Positions 35,233 through 44,260 of a stretch of DNA of 64,000 nucleotides are shown piece after piece (within the stretch, counting starts at the first letter, position 1; each line of letters begins with the position of its first letter). The position numbers were made by a program, and so were the translations under genes. The stretch lies in assembly GCA_017621845.1 (NCBI GenBank), contig JAGASI010000026.1, positions 19,873 to 83,872 of the forward strand. The letters are read 5' to 3'. Under the pieces are notes generated by a model. The model ran no database searches. It saw only the letters and a program-made list of their open reading frames with translations, and was not told where the DNA came from. This DNA is from Muribaculaceae bacterium. GTDB taxonomy: Bacteria > Bacteroidota > Bacteroidia > Bacteroidales > Muribaculaceae.

Positions 35233-35264
35233 CAAAAGTACGATTTTTTACCGGCTCTGACAAC
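35233..35264 (-). promoter_or_regulatory. Promoter of the isomerase-ribH operon
   Basis: On the minus strand, TACTTTTG (35233-35240) fits the -7 consensus and GTTG (35261-35264) lies at the expected 20-bp distance as a near-match to TTTG. The gene starts 20 bp downstream. Confidence 0.6.
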
Positions 35265-35393
35265 CTTTACATATTTCTATATCTACTCTCTTAAAAAAAA
35301 CAGGACTCGGCAAAACGTTTAACCCTGATTGATTGTTAATAATATCAAACAGACAAATATACATTATTAATTCAACATAAATCATCAACGACT

Positions 35394-35717
35394 ATGATTA
35401 ACCACATCACAGACCAGAATTTCACCGAAAGCGCCGAGCGTGGAGTTCATTACCGAAACCGCAAATTTGGTGCTTGGGTACTTATTTCTCTATTGGTATC
35501 GGCTCTCACACTCGGAGTCCTCGTGTATATCGGCTGGGTAAATTCCAAAACCCATGTAGACACCCGTCGCAGCAATGTACTTGACACCTATACCGTCACT
35601 ACTGCTCATGCCGACTCCCCGGGGGTTAATGATTGGCAAAATCCCGAGCATAACGATGTCCAGGATGTCATTACCGGTAATGTTTCAGGCACCAATACCG
35701 ACCCCGGTTCTAATTGA
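35394..35717 (+). CDS. Small single-pass membrane protein, unknown function
   Basis: 107 residues with one membrane segment at about 26-48 (GAWVLISLLVSALTLGVLVY), preceded by a short charged N-terminus (ESAERGVHYRNRKF) and followed by a polar, Thr/Asp/Asn-rich tail. I do not recognise a family. It is read on the plus strand with an AT-rich upstream region, and the codon pattern looks like the neighbours. A hairpin lies about 85 bp downstream (35801-35828). Orientation suggests an inner-membrane anchored periplasmic tail. Confidence 0.6.
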   Translation: MINHITDQNFTESAERGVHYRNRKFGAWVLISLLVSALTLGVLVYIGWVNSKTHVDTRRSNVLDTYTVTTAHADSPGVNDWQNPEHNDVQDVITGNVSGTNTDPGSN

Positions 35718-36330
35718 GTGTCACGAAGAAACCGGATGTCATTTCATAATCTTTCTCCGGTGTAGTGATTTCCACCCTTTATATCCACTATATCACGACA
35801 AAGGGAGACTTCTCGCGAGGCCTCCCTTCATTGGACTATTTTCAGTCCTACATAACTAACATAAAACACATTTTTCTTTGATTGATTTTCAGCCCTATCT
35901 ATGGCTTAAGGCTGACTGAACTAACAATCTATACTAACCCTAAATTGATTGCATGAATCAGATATGCAGCTTTACGTTCCACCTTTTACAATATTGCAAA
36001 CTCACTCATGATTATAAACTTGTTACAAATTAAGTGATTGGCTATTATTATCATTGATTGAACACAATGCTTTAATATCGTTGCCTTGCAACTATTCAAT
36101 CTATCATGCTTTCAATTTTTATCATCGTCACGATGACATTTACTTGGTTGCAAAATTACACGATTTTGTCCATCTCCACAATTATATTATAGTTAAAAAG
36201 CTCAATAAATTACAATTACAATAGTTAAAATTACAAATGGCTTTAATTTATCATTGGCTTTTAACTTAATTATTCTGCAATATTGTTAAAAACCTAATCC
36301 ACATATTCTGTCAATGTATCAGCGCAAACG
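35718..36330. other. 613-bp AT-rich gap, no gene recognised
   Basis: No coding frame here looks real. One hairpin is visible at 35801-35828 (AAGGGAG...CTCCCTT) that may terminate the small membrane protein transcript. The rest is AT-rich with no repeat or RNA gene that I could identify; an undetected small RNA is possible. Confidence 0.4.
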
Positions 36331-36951
36331 TCACATCTCAGTCACACCATCTACAATATCACCGTCATCAATAGACCTCAAGACATGACAGGGGTTACCG
36401 ACTGCCAACACCCCTGCCGGTATCGACTTGGTCACCACGCTTCCGGCCCCTATCACAGCTCCCTCGCCTATAGTAACACCGGGAAGTACCGTCACCCCCG
36501 CCGCCAACCATGCACCCTTACATATCCTTATTGGACGTGCCTGCATAACACCATCAACACGTTGCTCCTCATCAAGAGCATGAGTAATGGTAATCAACTG
36601 ACAATTAGGCCCAATCATAACATTATCCTCAATGGTTACTGATGCCTCGTCCAATACAGTAAGATTAAAGTTGATTACCGAACCTTGACCTATATATATA
36701 TTAAATCCAAAGTCACAACGAAACGGAGGGTTTACTGTTGCTGTATCACTTATCTCCCCAAGAAGTTCCTTAAGCAACACCCGACGTTTATCGACTTCAT
36801 ACGGGGGCATAAAGTTAATCTGATGACACACATCAGCGGCTCTGCGCAATGCCGCCAATACCTCAGGATAGTCATTTGCCGACCCATAAAGCCATTGTTG
36901 GCTCTCAAGCTTTTCAAATATATTATCTTTTTTCATACCCATATCGGACAC
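36331..36951 (-). CDS. Maltose/galactoside O-acetyltransferase family protein
   Basis: Up to 206 residues. A left-handed beta-helix acetyltransferase (LbH-MAT-GAT type): PPFRCDFGFNIYIGQGSVIN, hexapeptide repeats, catalytic His in TITHALDEEQRV, and the GVTIGEGAVIGAGSVVTKSI end. It transfers acetyl from acetyl-CoA to a sugar hydroxyl. The earliest start is GTG at 36951-36949, overlapping the upstream TAG by one base; ATGs at 36942 and 36936 are alternatives. It is coupled to the SGNH hydrolase gene. The family usually has about 185-200 residues. Confidence 0.85.
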   Translation of the reverse strand: MSDMGMKKDNIFEKLESQQWLYGSANDYPEVLAALRRAADVCHQINFMPPYEVDKRRVLLKELLGEISDTATVNPPFRCDFGFNIYIGQGSVINFNLTVLDEASVTIEDNVMIGPNCQLITITHALDEEQRVDGVMQARPIRICKGAWLAAGVTVLPGVTIGEGAVIGAGSVVTKSIPAGVLAVGNPCHVLRSIDDGDIVDGVTEM

Positions 36952-38057
36952 TATTCTTCAAGTAACGCCTTGATATGCGGTGATAGAGCATCGGCATAAT
37001 GACTGAAGCCCATGTCGGTAAAATGATAATTGTCCACTGTTCCCTCGACACAGTCTCCTAATATATCTTCGCCCTTGAAGTAGGTTATCTTATCATCTCC
37101 ATCAGCTACAAATCTATCGTAAAGCTTCTTTAGCGCATTGTTTTTATCGGTAATAGTAGCGAGAGTCTCCATGTTAAATCTCATCAGGGGAAATATCGGG
37201 CTCTCGACCAAAATTATAGGTACATCCGGGTGTGCATCTCGTATCGTTTTGTAAAATATCGGAAGTCTCTCAATCAACTCAGGAGTTTTAAGATTAGGCA
37301 ACGCATCGATTACGACTACGCCGGGATTGGGACAACCGGCAATCAATCTTGCAATTTCAATGTCCAGCTTGGCATTGCCACTGAACCCGAGATTAATAAC
37401 CTCACGGTCAAGCATACGCTCGATAATCGAAGTGTGACACATACCCGGTCGACTGGCACAACCGCCCTGCAATATACTTGTGCCATACATTATTATCGGT
37501 CGCTCACGACGAGGCGAATTTATCGCCGGAGGCAAAATCACTGCTGTCGAGTCCACGCCTATCATCAATGAATCGATACCGTCATATAACGGCAAATACA
37601 GCATATACTCTCTCATCTGAGGCTTCATGTCAGTCATAATTACCGTTGACGTATAGTGGTCATTAAATGCGGGCCGACCGCTTGAGAGAGTTGTCCACCT
37701 GCCGTTATCCAAGACATACAAGTCGAGACCACGCACTCCCGTGGCAGTCATGTGATTCATATTGAACTTACGCAGTGATTTCCACCGCGCCCCTATTGCC
37801 GAAGCGTCTGTCCTAAATCTCACAGCCATACCGGCCGGATCCTTCCCCAGCTCCCATACATCCTTGCGCACAACGTTTTCCAATGAGTCGGGTAACCGCG
37901 AGTATTCTTTAGTGGCATCCCGAGCCAATGTTCCTATCACCGGAAATTGACCCGCATCAAAATATTTCAATTCCGATGATTTGATTGCTTGACACTCAAC
38001 GCCTAACATTGTCAGCACAAGGCTGACCGCCAAATGTTTTATTTTTATTTTCATCAT
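36951..38057 (-). CDS. Secreted SGNH/GDSL-family esterase
   Basis: 368 residues with an N-terminal signal peptide (residues about 1-24) and a beta-rich N-terminal domain (about 25-180), then an SGNH hydrolase domain: IIMYGTSILQGGC carries the nucleophile Ser, NLGFSGNAKLD the Gly/Asn block, VVIDALPNL the third block, and DNYHFTDMGFSHYAD the Asp-His pair. The enzyme should remove acyl (often acetyl) groups from glycans or other esters in the periplasm. It overlaps the secreted gene upstream by four bases and the acetyltransferase downstream by one base. Confidence 0.85.
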   Translation of the reverse strand: MMKIKIKHLAVSLVLTMLGVECQAIKSSELKYFDAGQFPVIGTLARDATKEYSRLPDSLENVVRKDVWELGKDPAGMAVRFRTDASAIGARWKSLRKFNMNHMTATGVRGLDLYVLDNGRWTTLSSGRPAFNDHYTSTVIMTDMKPQMREYMLYLPLYDGIDSLMIGVDSTAVILPPAINSPRRERPIIMYGTSILQGGCASRPGMCHTSIIERMLDREVINLGFSGNAKLDIEIARLIAGCPNPGVVVIDALPNLKTPELIERLPIFYKTIRDAHPDVPIILVESPIFPLMRFNMETLATITDKNNALKKLYDRFVADGDDKITYFKGEDILGDCVEGTVDNYHFTDMGFSHYADALSPHIKALLEE

Positions 38058-39088
38058 TTATAATCCGCTACAGGTTTAGGTTCGTCTGGTATTTTTGAAT
38101 ATCTTTTCAGCCCTTCAAAAATATAATCTCTCAGTTTTTTATCTTTGATATAATGGATAGCTCCGGTGCCTGAGGCATCTCCTAACCACTTAAATTTTTT
38201 AGCGTCAGAAATAGATACCGATTTAAACTTTTTGACAAAATCATCAGGGAAAAGCGATATCTGATGTTCATAATTATAATTTAAATTTGCGGGCTCGGCA
38301 GTATCTGTTTCATCCGTAAAAAATTCTATAACTTTTCCCAAGTCATTTATCACGAGCAACGACCCCATACTCATCGGACGACTTAAAATCACCGAGTGGG
38401 ACTCATTATATACAATCCTCTTTGTCGCGATTGTAGGAGGCCTGTCAGCTCTTAACCACTGGTACCACAACTCATAATCCGAGATTAATTTATCAAAATC
38501 ATCCTTATTGTCGATAAACTTCACAAACTTTAATTTACCCTTGCTATCAACTTTATATACAAGGTCAACATCATATAGTGTATATGAATCACCGGCCTCA
38601 TCAGCCATTAAATTAACCCTTCTCTTAATTGTGATAGTATTTTGGTTATCATCAACCTTACCAATGCAATCAGAGCCGGTTTGCAAACCAAATTCAGGCA
38701 GCTCTCCCGGGTAACCCAAAGCATAAGTTGATTTTTCCGGGGTTGACTTACCAACATAACCTATATCTATCAAATCAGTTACCTCACCCTTTTTGTTAAC
38801 AATATATATCAACGTGCATCCGCCATACTCTTTATCATACACAAGCTGATAACAACTCACGCCATTAGGGAATTGATGTTGATAAACATCAGCCTCATAG
38901 TCATAATCGCGATATGGATTAAACACATCGGTATATGTATACAAGATATTGCCTGGCAACATATTTATTAATTCCTGAGAATTAACCACCCGACGGGTCT
39001 TAAGAAAATCATCATTAGTCTCAGCCTTAACATTTGTCATACATAAAAGAAACACGACAAATATGCCATATATATATTTTTTATTCAT
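38054..39088 (-). CDS. Secreted protein of unknown function
   Basis: 344 residues with a signal peptide (MNKKYIYGIFVVFLLCMTNV, cut near KAE). Mostly beta-rich with a charged, Asp/Tyr-rich composition (FNPYRDYDYEADVYQHQ). I do not recognise a family. Its stop overlaps the SGNH gene start by four bases (ATGA at 38054-38057), so it is probably the first gene of a three-gene operon with the hydrolase and acetyltransferase. Periplasmic or surface location is inferred. Confidence 0.65.
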   Translation of the reverse strand: MNKKYIYGIFVVFLLCMTNVKAETNDDFLKTRRVVNSQELINMLPGNILYTYTDVFNPYRDYDYEADVYQHQFPNGVSCYQLVYDKEYGGCTLIYIVNKKGEVTDLIDIGYVGKSTPEKSTYALGYPGELPEFGLQTGSDCIGKVDDNQNTITIKRRVNLMADEAGDSYTLYDVDLVYKVDSKGKLKFVKFIDNKDDFDKLISDYELWYQWLRADRPPTIATKRIVYNESHSVILSRPMSMGSLLVINDLGKVIEFFTDETDTAEPANLNYNYEHQISLFPDDFVKKFKSVSISDAKKFKWLGDASGTGAIHYIKDKKLRDYIFEGLKRYSKIPDEPKPVADYK

Positions 39089-39193
39089 CGACCATACACT
39101 AAATATATGACCGGGATCTCACCCACGTGGATTGACCACCGGCATTAACAGTTATTTCACTCACAAAATTAATCAATTATGGTTTAAAAGTCA

Positions 39194-39201
39194 TAACTTT
39201 G
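39194..39201 (+). promoter_or_regulatory. -7 element upstream of the UDG-family gene
   Basis: TAACTTTG fits TAnnTTTG; no clear -33 TTTG 20 bp upstream. The GTG start is at 39258, giving a leader of about 45 bases. Confidence 0.55.
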
Positions 39202-39257
39202 TATTGAAAATTATAACCTATTGAAATTATAACTCATCCTCACATTCAGATTGTACC

Positions 39258-39836
39258 GTGCAAGAAAACATTCCACTCGAATATCATCCTTGGCCCCCAT
39301 ATATCCCTGAAGGCGCACGAGTGCTGATAATGGGTACATTCCCTCCTCAACCTCATCGATGGGCTATGGATTTTTATTATCCCAACCGCACCAATGATTT
39401 TTGGCCTATGATGGGACTGTTATTTATGGGAGACCGTCGTGCATTACTTGATACCGACGGCCGATGCTATAATCTTGCCGCCATTAAAAATCTCCTGGAT
39501 GAAAAAGGAATAGCGCTCAACGACACGGGGCGTGCAGTCAGACGTCTAAAGAATAACGCCTCGGATAAATACCTCGAAATTATCGAGCCGGTCCCATTAT
39601 ATGAATTACTTGAGAAAATACCATCGTGTCACACCATAGCCTCGACCGGCGAGAAAGCGGCCTCGGTCATAGCTGAAATTACCGGCACTGAGGCTCCTGC
39701 CAAGGGCAAGATGGTGACATCGCCCGACGGTCTCGATATATGGCGCATGCCATCGACTTCACGGGCCTATCCCCTACCTCTCGAACAAAAAGCCCGGTAT
39801 TATGCCGACATGTTTAGACATATAGGCATTTTATAA
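39258..39836 (+). CDS. Uracil-DNA glycosylase superfamily protein
   Basis: 192 residues from a GTG at 39258. Recognised from the start region VLIMGTFPPQPHRWAMDFYYPNRTNDFW, which fits the UDG-fold motif near the N-terminus of the mismatch-specific and SMUG-like groups, and IASTGEKAASV with a MPSTSRAYPLPLEQK motif near the end. It probably excises damaged or mispaired bases. Substrate cannot be told. It is immediately upstream of a calcium/sodium antiporter with a 27-bp gap and could share its promoter. Confidence 0.7.
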   Translation: MQENIPLEYHPWPPYIPEGARVLIMGTFPPQPHRWAMDFYYPNRTNDFWPMMGLLFMGDRRALLDTDGRCYNLAAIKNLLDEKGIALNDTGRAVRRLKNNASDKYLEIIEPVPLYELLEKIPSCHTIASTGEKAASVIAEITGTEAPAKGKMVTSPDGLDIWRMPSTSRAYPLPLEQKARYYADMFRHIGIL

Positions 39837-39863
39837 TTTTACAATTGAAATAATTGACCTATC

Positions 39864-40844
39864 ATGTTACTTGATATAGTATTATTGATTACAGGCCTGG
39901 CATTAATACTTGCCGGAGCCAATTATATGACTGACGGAGCGACATCCCTGGCCAAGCGTATGGGGCTGTCGGATTTCATCATCGGTCTCACCATAGTGTC
40001 GATGATGACGAGCGCACCCGAGCTTATGGTATCTATAACCGGAGCCCTCAGCGCCTCGGGACAGATGGCAATAGGAAATATCGTGGGATCCAACATCTTT
40101 AATATTCTGGTTATTGTAGGACTATGCGCGATTATCAGGCCTATACCTGTTGGCCGAGGTATCTTGACAGGCGAAATTCCTCTGGTATTATTATCATCAG
40201 TAGTACTATTGGTGATGGGTAGCAGTGTATGGTTAGATGGCGCTCAGGACATGATATTGACTCGTGTCGATGGTATTCTGTTGCTGATATTTTTTATAAT
40301 ATTTATGAGGTATACCTTGAATAGCGCTCGCAAAAATCCCGAGACCACGACCGAAGACAACTCTGAAACCGCAATAAAAATAAAGCCCTTATGGAAAGCG
40401 CTGACATTGCTTTTGGGTGGGCTGGCGGCACTTGTCATCGGTGGTGAGATGTTTGTCGGCAATGCCTCATCTCTTGCGCGTGAACTGGGTTGGTCTGAAG
40501 GTCTTATCGGTTTGACAATCCTTGCTGCCGGAACATCATTACCCGAATTGGCAACATCGGCTGTTGCCGCCTATAAAGGTTCATCAGGCATTGCCTTGGG
40601 CAATGTCATAGGTTCTAACATTTTCAACATCTTCTTTGTCCTGGGATGCACCTCTACTATAACCCAATTACCATTTGGCACCATCAATATCGTTGATCTT
40701 TTATTCCTGACATTCACCACATTGGTATTCTGGGCAATGGGATGGTGGTGGGGCAACCGACGCTTCACTCGCCTTGAAGGTGTCATATTGGTCTTGCTTT
40801 ATATCGCCTATATGACCTATCTATATGCCAATCTACCCGCATGA
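39864..40844 (+). CDS. CaCA-family sodium/calcium antiporter
   Basis: 326 residues with ten membrane segments. The two alpha-repeats are clear: SMMTSAPELMVSITGAL ... AIGNIVGSNIFNI and AAGTSLPELATSAVAA ... ALGNVIGSNIFNI, carrying the ion-coordinating Glu residues. YrbG-type proteins exchange Ca2+ for Na+ or H+ at the inner membrane. Length matches the family (about 320-360). The downstream gene converges on it after 20 bp. Confidence 0.93.
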   Translation: MLLDIVLLITGLALILAGANYMTDGATSLAKRMGLSDFIIGLTIVSMMTSAPELMVSITGALSASGQMAIGNIVGSNIFNILVIVGLCAIIRPIPVGRGILTGEIPLVLLSSVVLLVMGSSVWLDGAQDMILTRVDGILLLIFFIIFMRYTLNSARKNPETTTEDNSETAIKIKPLWKALTLLLGGLAALVIGGEMFVGNASSLARELGWSEGLIGLTILAAGTSLPELATSAVAAYKGSSGIALGNVIGSNIFNIFFVLGCTSTITQLPFGTINIVDLLFLTFTTLVFWAMGWWWGNRRFTRLEGVILVLLYIAYMTYLYANLPA

Positions 40845-40864
40845 CCACATAGGATACATGATGG

Positions 40865-41938
40865 TTAACGCGCGGCTTTCAAGTATAGGACAAGTGCAAT
40901 GACCGCATATATTATGTTGGGAATCCACATTGCCAACATCGGAGACGTCAAATCAGACTGAGCAAATGTCTGGGTTATAGTCATGAATAATATATAGCTG
41001 AAACTCAATACCAGACCTATACCAATGTTTAGGCCCATACCGCCACGAGCCTTACGCGATGACAATGACATGCCTATCACCGTGAGAATAAAAGCCGCTG
41101 CAGTCATTGCATAACGACGGTGATATTCAATCTCGAATGCCTGGATATTTGCCACGCCACGTTCGCGTTGGCGCTCGACATATTCCTTAAGCTCTGATGT
41201 CTTCATTTTCTCGTGATCATTGGCCGAGATAAGGAAATCGCGTGGTTCAAACGGTATTATCGTGTCCAACGAAGTGCCTCGCGTAATATACTCCCTATTA
41301 CCTTTAAAATCGCGGATAACATAATCTCTGACTGTCCAATTGTAGAGGGTATCCCACTTGATGCTTTGGGCTGTAAGACGAGAAACAAGCTTCTTGTTGT
41401 CATCAAACTTCTCAAGCGAAAACTTGGCACCTATCTTGGTTATATTATCATATCGATTGATATAAGCAATCTCTCCGGGTGCCACCATCAACATGATATT
41501 AGCCCCATAGTCTACGCGTTTATTTTTGACATACTGGTTGGTATAGTCGATACGTTTGACATTGGCAGGCGGAATAACATAGGATGTAAGAAAGAATGTC
41601 AAAGCCGCAATCACAGCCGCCGATACCATATATGGTCTCAGCAATCGCCTGAAACTCATACCCGTAGAAAGGATGGCTACAATCTCGCTATGGGCAGCCA
41701 GTTTGGAGGTAAAAAAGATGACAGCTATAAACGTGAACAGAGGAGCAAACTGATTGGCAAAATAAGGGATAAAGTTGACATAGTAGTCAAATATCGTAGC
41801 CTTAAGAGGTGCCTTCATGAATGCATCCAACTTCTCGTTGACGTCAAACATCACGACAATTGCCAATACCAAAATGATGGCAAAGACATATGTTCCCAGG
41901 AATTTTTTTATTATATATCTGTCAAGGACCTTGAACAC
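40865..41938 (-). CDS. LptF/LptG-family permease
   Basis: 357 residues with six membrane segments (three at each end) and a large periplasmic middle. It begins MFKVLDRYIIKKFLGTYVFA, characteristic of the LptF/LptG (YjgP/YjgQ) family, which extracts lipopolysaccharide from the inner membrane with the LptB ATPase. Only one such gene is present here; the partner subunit is elsewhere. It lies 40 bp downstream of tgt in the same direction, a linkage often seen in Bacteroidetes. Confidence 0.9.
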   Translation of the reverse strand: MFKVLDRYIIKKFLGTYVFAIILVLAIVVMFDVNEKLDAFMKAPLKATIFDYYVNFIPYFANQFAPLFTFIAVIFFTSKLAAHSEIVAILSTGMSFRRLLRPYMVSAAVIAALTFFLTSYVIPPANVKRIDYTNQYVKNKRVDYGANIMLMVAPGEIAYINRYDNITKIGAKFSLEKFDDNKKLVSRLTAQSIKWDTLYNWTVRDYVIRDFKGNREYITRGTSLDTIIPFEPRDFLISANDHEKMKTSELKEYVERQRERGVANIQAFEIEYHRRYAMTAAAFILTVIGMSLSSRKARGGMGLNIGIGLVLSFSYILFMTITQTFAQSDLTSPMLAMWIPNIIYAVIALVLYLKAAR

Positions 41939-41978
41939 TCTATTTATAAACCGCTAAAATCAATTCAACAATCAATAA

Positions 41979-43109
41979 TTACAACCGTCGGCCGAGGCGG
42001 GTTACCATATCGGTTTTCCAGGCATGGAAATCACCGTCGATAATATGGCGCCGAGCCTCCCCAACCAACCACAGATAGAATGAGAGGTTATGTATCGAGG
42101 CTATCTGCATCGCGAGCAATTCCTCGGCGATAAACAGATGCCTGAGATAGGCCTTGGTATACACGCGATCGACATATGAAGGCCCGTCTTCCCACAAGGG
42201 AGTAAAATCATCGGCCCACTTCTTATTACGCATATTCATTGTCCCCTCGGGGGTGAACAACATGCCATTGCGTCCATTACGAGTAGGCATCACACAATCC
42301 ATCATGTCTACACCTCGGTCTATAGCCTCGAGGATATTGACAGGAGTACCCACACCCATAAGATAGCGGGGACGATCGGCAGGAAGTATCTCATTGACCA
42401 CGTCAATCATCTCATACATCACTTCGGCCGGTTCTCCGACAGCCAAGCCACCTATAGCATTACCATCGGCTCCCAATTCGGCAACACGTGTTGCCGACTC
42501 GCGTCTCAACTCAGGGTATGTACAGCCTTGAACAATAGGGAACCACGCCTGAGAGTATCCATAGAGTCCCTCTGTCTCCTTGTAATGTCGCCAACCTCGG
42601 TCCATCCATTTTAAAGTCAAGTCGAGAGACTTGCGTGCATAGCTGTACTCTGAGGTCCCCGGAGGGCACTCATCCAACGCCATCATGATATCCGACCCTA
42701 TCATGCGTTGTATATCCACGACATTCTCGGGTGTAAACAGATGCTTGGACCCGTCAATATGGGAACGGAAGTGGGCTCCTTCTTCAGTGAGTTTACGGTT
42801 GGCACTCAACGAAAACACCTGGAAGCCACCACTGTCGGTCAATATCGGGCGCTCCCAGCCGATAAACTTATGCAACCCTCCCGCCCGATTAAGTATTTCG
42901 ACTCCTGGACGCAAATATAGGTGATAAGTGTTGCCCAGAATGATTTGAGCCTTGACTTCATCTCTGAGCTCGTGGAAGTGAACTCCCTTGACCGACCCCA
43001 CTGTACCTACCGGCATGAATATCGGGGTCTGTATCTCTCCGTGTGCAGTGGTAATAACACCGGCACGGGCACGACTATTGGGGTCTGTTGCTTGTAACCT
43101 ATATTGCAT
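41979..43109 (-). CDS. tgt: Queuine tRNA-ribosyltransferase, zinc cysteines absent
   Basis: 376 residues. It exchanges guanine-34 for preQ1 in tRNA with GUN anticodons. Visible signatures: GNTYHLYLRPG, TDSGGFQVFSL with a catalytic Asp, FPIVQGC, GGLAVGEP and MDCVMPTRNGRNG with the nucleophilic Asp. The CxCxxC...His zinc site expected after that motif is missing: only three Cys exist in the protein and none is in a pair. The corresponding region reads KKWADDFTPLWEDGPSYVD then KAYLRHLF. It starts 5 bp after the nucleotidyltransferase gene and precedes lptF. Confidence 0.93.
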   Translation of the reverse strand: MQYRLQATDPNSRARAGVITTAHGEIQTPIFMPVGTVGSVKGVHFHELRDEVKAQIILGNTYHLYLRPGVEILNRAGGLHKFIGWERPILTDSGGFQVFSLSANRKLTEEGAHFRSHIDGSKHLFTPENVVDIQRMIGSDIMMALDECPPGTSEYSYARKSLDLTLKWMDRGWRHYKETEGLYGYSQAWFPIVQGCTYPELRRESATRVAELGADGNAIGGLAVGEPAEVMYEMIDVVNEILPADRPRYLMGVGTPVNILEAIDRGVDMMDCVMPTRNGRNGMLFTPEGTMNMRNKKWADDFTPLWEDGPSYVDRVYTKAYLRHLFIAEELLAMQIASIHNLSFYLWLVGEARRHIIDGDFHAWKTDMVTRLGRRL

Positions 43110-43114
43110 CAGTA

Positions 43115-44020
43115 TTATTCAAAGAGTGATTCAGGATAAATTCCATCGGCATGTAATTGGGCCAAGCGATTGACAACATTGTCTCTATCCCGGGCATAAG
43201 TCACACCAAACCACTGGGAATCAGTGTGAAGCACCTTGACAGCAGCTTCTTTATTGCCGATAAGTTTGTCGACCACCGAGGGTATAAAAAACTCACGTTT
43301 GTTGTCGTTGAGATACTTGTCAAGAAATCGCTTGAACTCACGGGACGAATATTTGAAATAGTCTTTACCAAATCCCCACAGGTTCATTGATACCGGGACA
43401 TCGGCATCAAGCAATCCCTGACCACCATTCTCATCATCATATACTATCGAGTGGTCATCGGCATAAGATATCGCACGACGCTCAACGATTTTTTGGAGTA
43501 CGCCGTCCTGCACTTTACAAACACCTCGAGACACTGAGCCATTCTCGGTCATGGTATTGCCCACAGGAAATCCCACCATACAGTATTGTCCGCTATCACC
43601 GGTGTGTTCTTTAAGTTCGCGAGCTATAACTTCAAAAGCATCTCGGCCATAGAAGTCATCGGCATTAATCACTGCAAACGGCCCGTCAATAACGCTCTCG
43701 CCCATCATGATGGCATGGTTGGTACCCCATGGGCGTGTGCGGTCCTGAGGAAGTGCATAACCGTCAGGGAGTGCATCAAGATCTTGAAAAACTACCTTGA
43801 CGTCTGTAAAATCTTTATACTTTGATAGAACTTTGGTTCTGAAAGCTTCCTCAAAATCCTTACGTATGACAAACACTATGCGGCCAAATCCAGCCTTAAC
43901 TGCATCGTAGACCGAATAGTCCATAATTGTCTCGCCATGTGGTCCAAGGCAATCAAGCTGTTTGAGGCCACCGTAACGGCTTCCCATACCGGCAGCTAAC
44001 ACAAGTAATGATGGTTTCAT
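43115..44020 (-). CDS. Sugar-phosphate nucleotidyltransferase-like protein
   Basis: 301 residues. The N-terminal nucleotidyltransferase motif LVLAAGMGSRYGGLKQ and the LGPHGETIMDYSVYD segment are clear, and FAVINADDFYGRDAFEV is the metal-binding region. It likely activates a sugar phosphate with an NTP, but the sugar is unknown. It is first in an apparent operon with tgt (5-bp gap) and lptF. The linkage to an LPS transporter may hint at envelope glycan synthesis. Confidence 0.8.
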   Translation of the reverse strand: MKPSLLVLAAGMGSRYGGLKQLDCLGPHGETIMDYSVYDAVKAGFGRIVFVIRKDFEEAFRTKVLSKYKDFTDVKVVFQDLDALPDGYALPQDRTRPWGTNHAIMMGESVIDGPFAVINADDFYGRDAFEVIARELKEHTGDSGQYCMVGFPVGNTMTENGSVSRGVCKVQDGVLQKIVERRAISYADDHSIVYDDENGGQGLLDADVPVSMNLWGFGKDYFKYSSREFKRFLDKYLNDNKREFFIPSVVDKLIGNKEAAVKVLHTDSQWFGVTYARDRDNVVNRLAQLHADGIYPESLFE

Positions 44021-44260
44021 TGTTAATTTGTAAAGTAACTTTTTTGGAGTTTATTATCTTTTATTGGCCAATTATTAACCACAACAGGTCAACAAACCTA
44101 TATCTCAATCTCAGTATAATTTCAATCGAGCTCGAGACATCGGTTTGCCACCCAAAATCGGACACAAATTTACAATTATTTTTTATAGTAATCGCCAAAC
44201 CACGAACTAAAAGCGCACATTTGGCCACTATTAGGCTTTATCGGCAATAAAGACAACATA
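44021..44260. other. Gap between nucleotidyltransferase and dapF fusion
   Basis: No gene. On the minus strand, TAAATTTG at 44165-44172 fits the -7 consensus and faces the nucleotidyltransferase; it would give a leader of about 140 bases. No clear -33 is present at the usual spacing. Confidence 0.4.

Noticed and set aside
35718..36330. Possible small RNA or riboswitch
   Set aside because: Only one weak hairpin; no consensus structure recognised.
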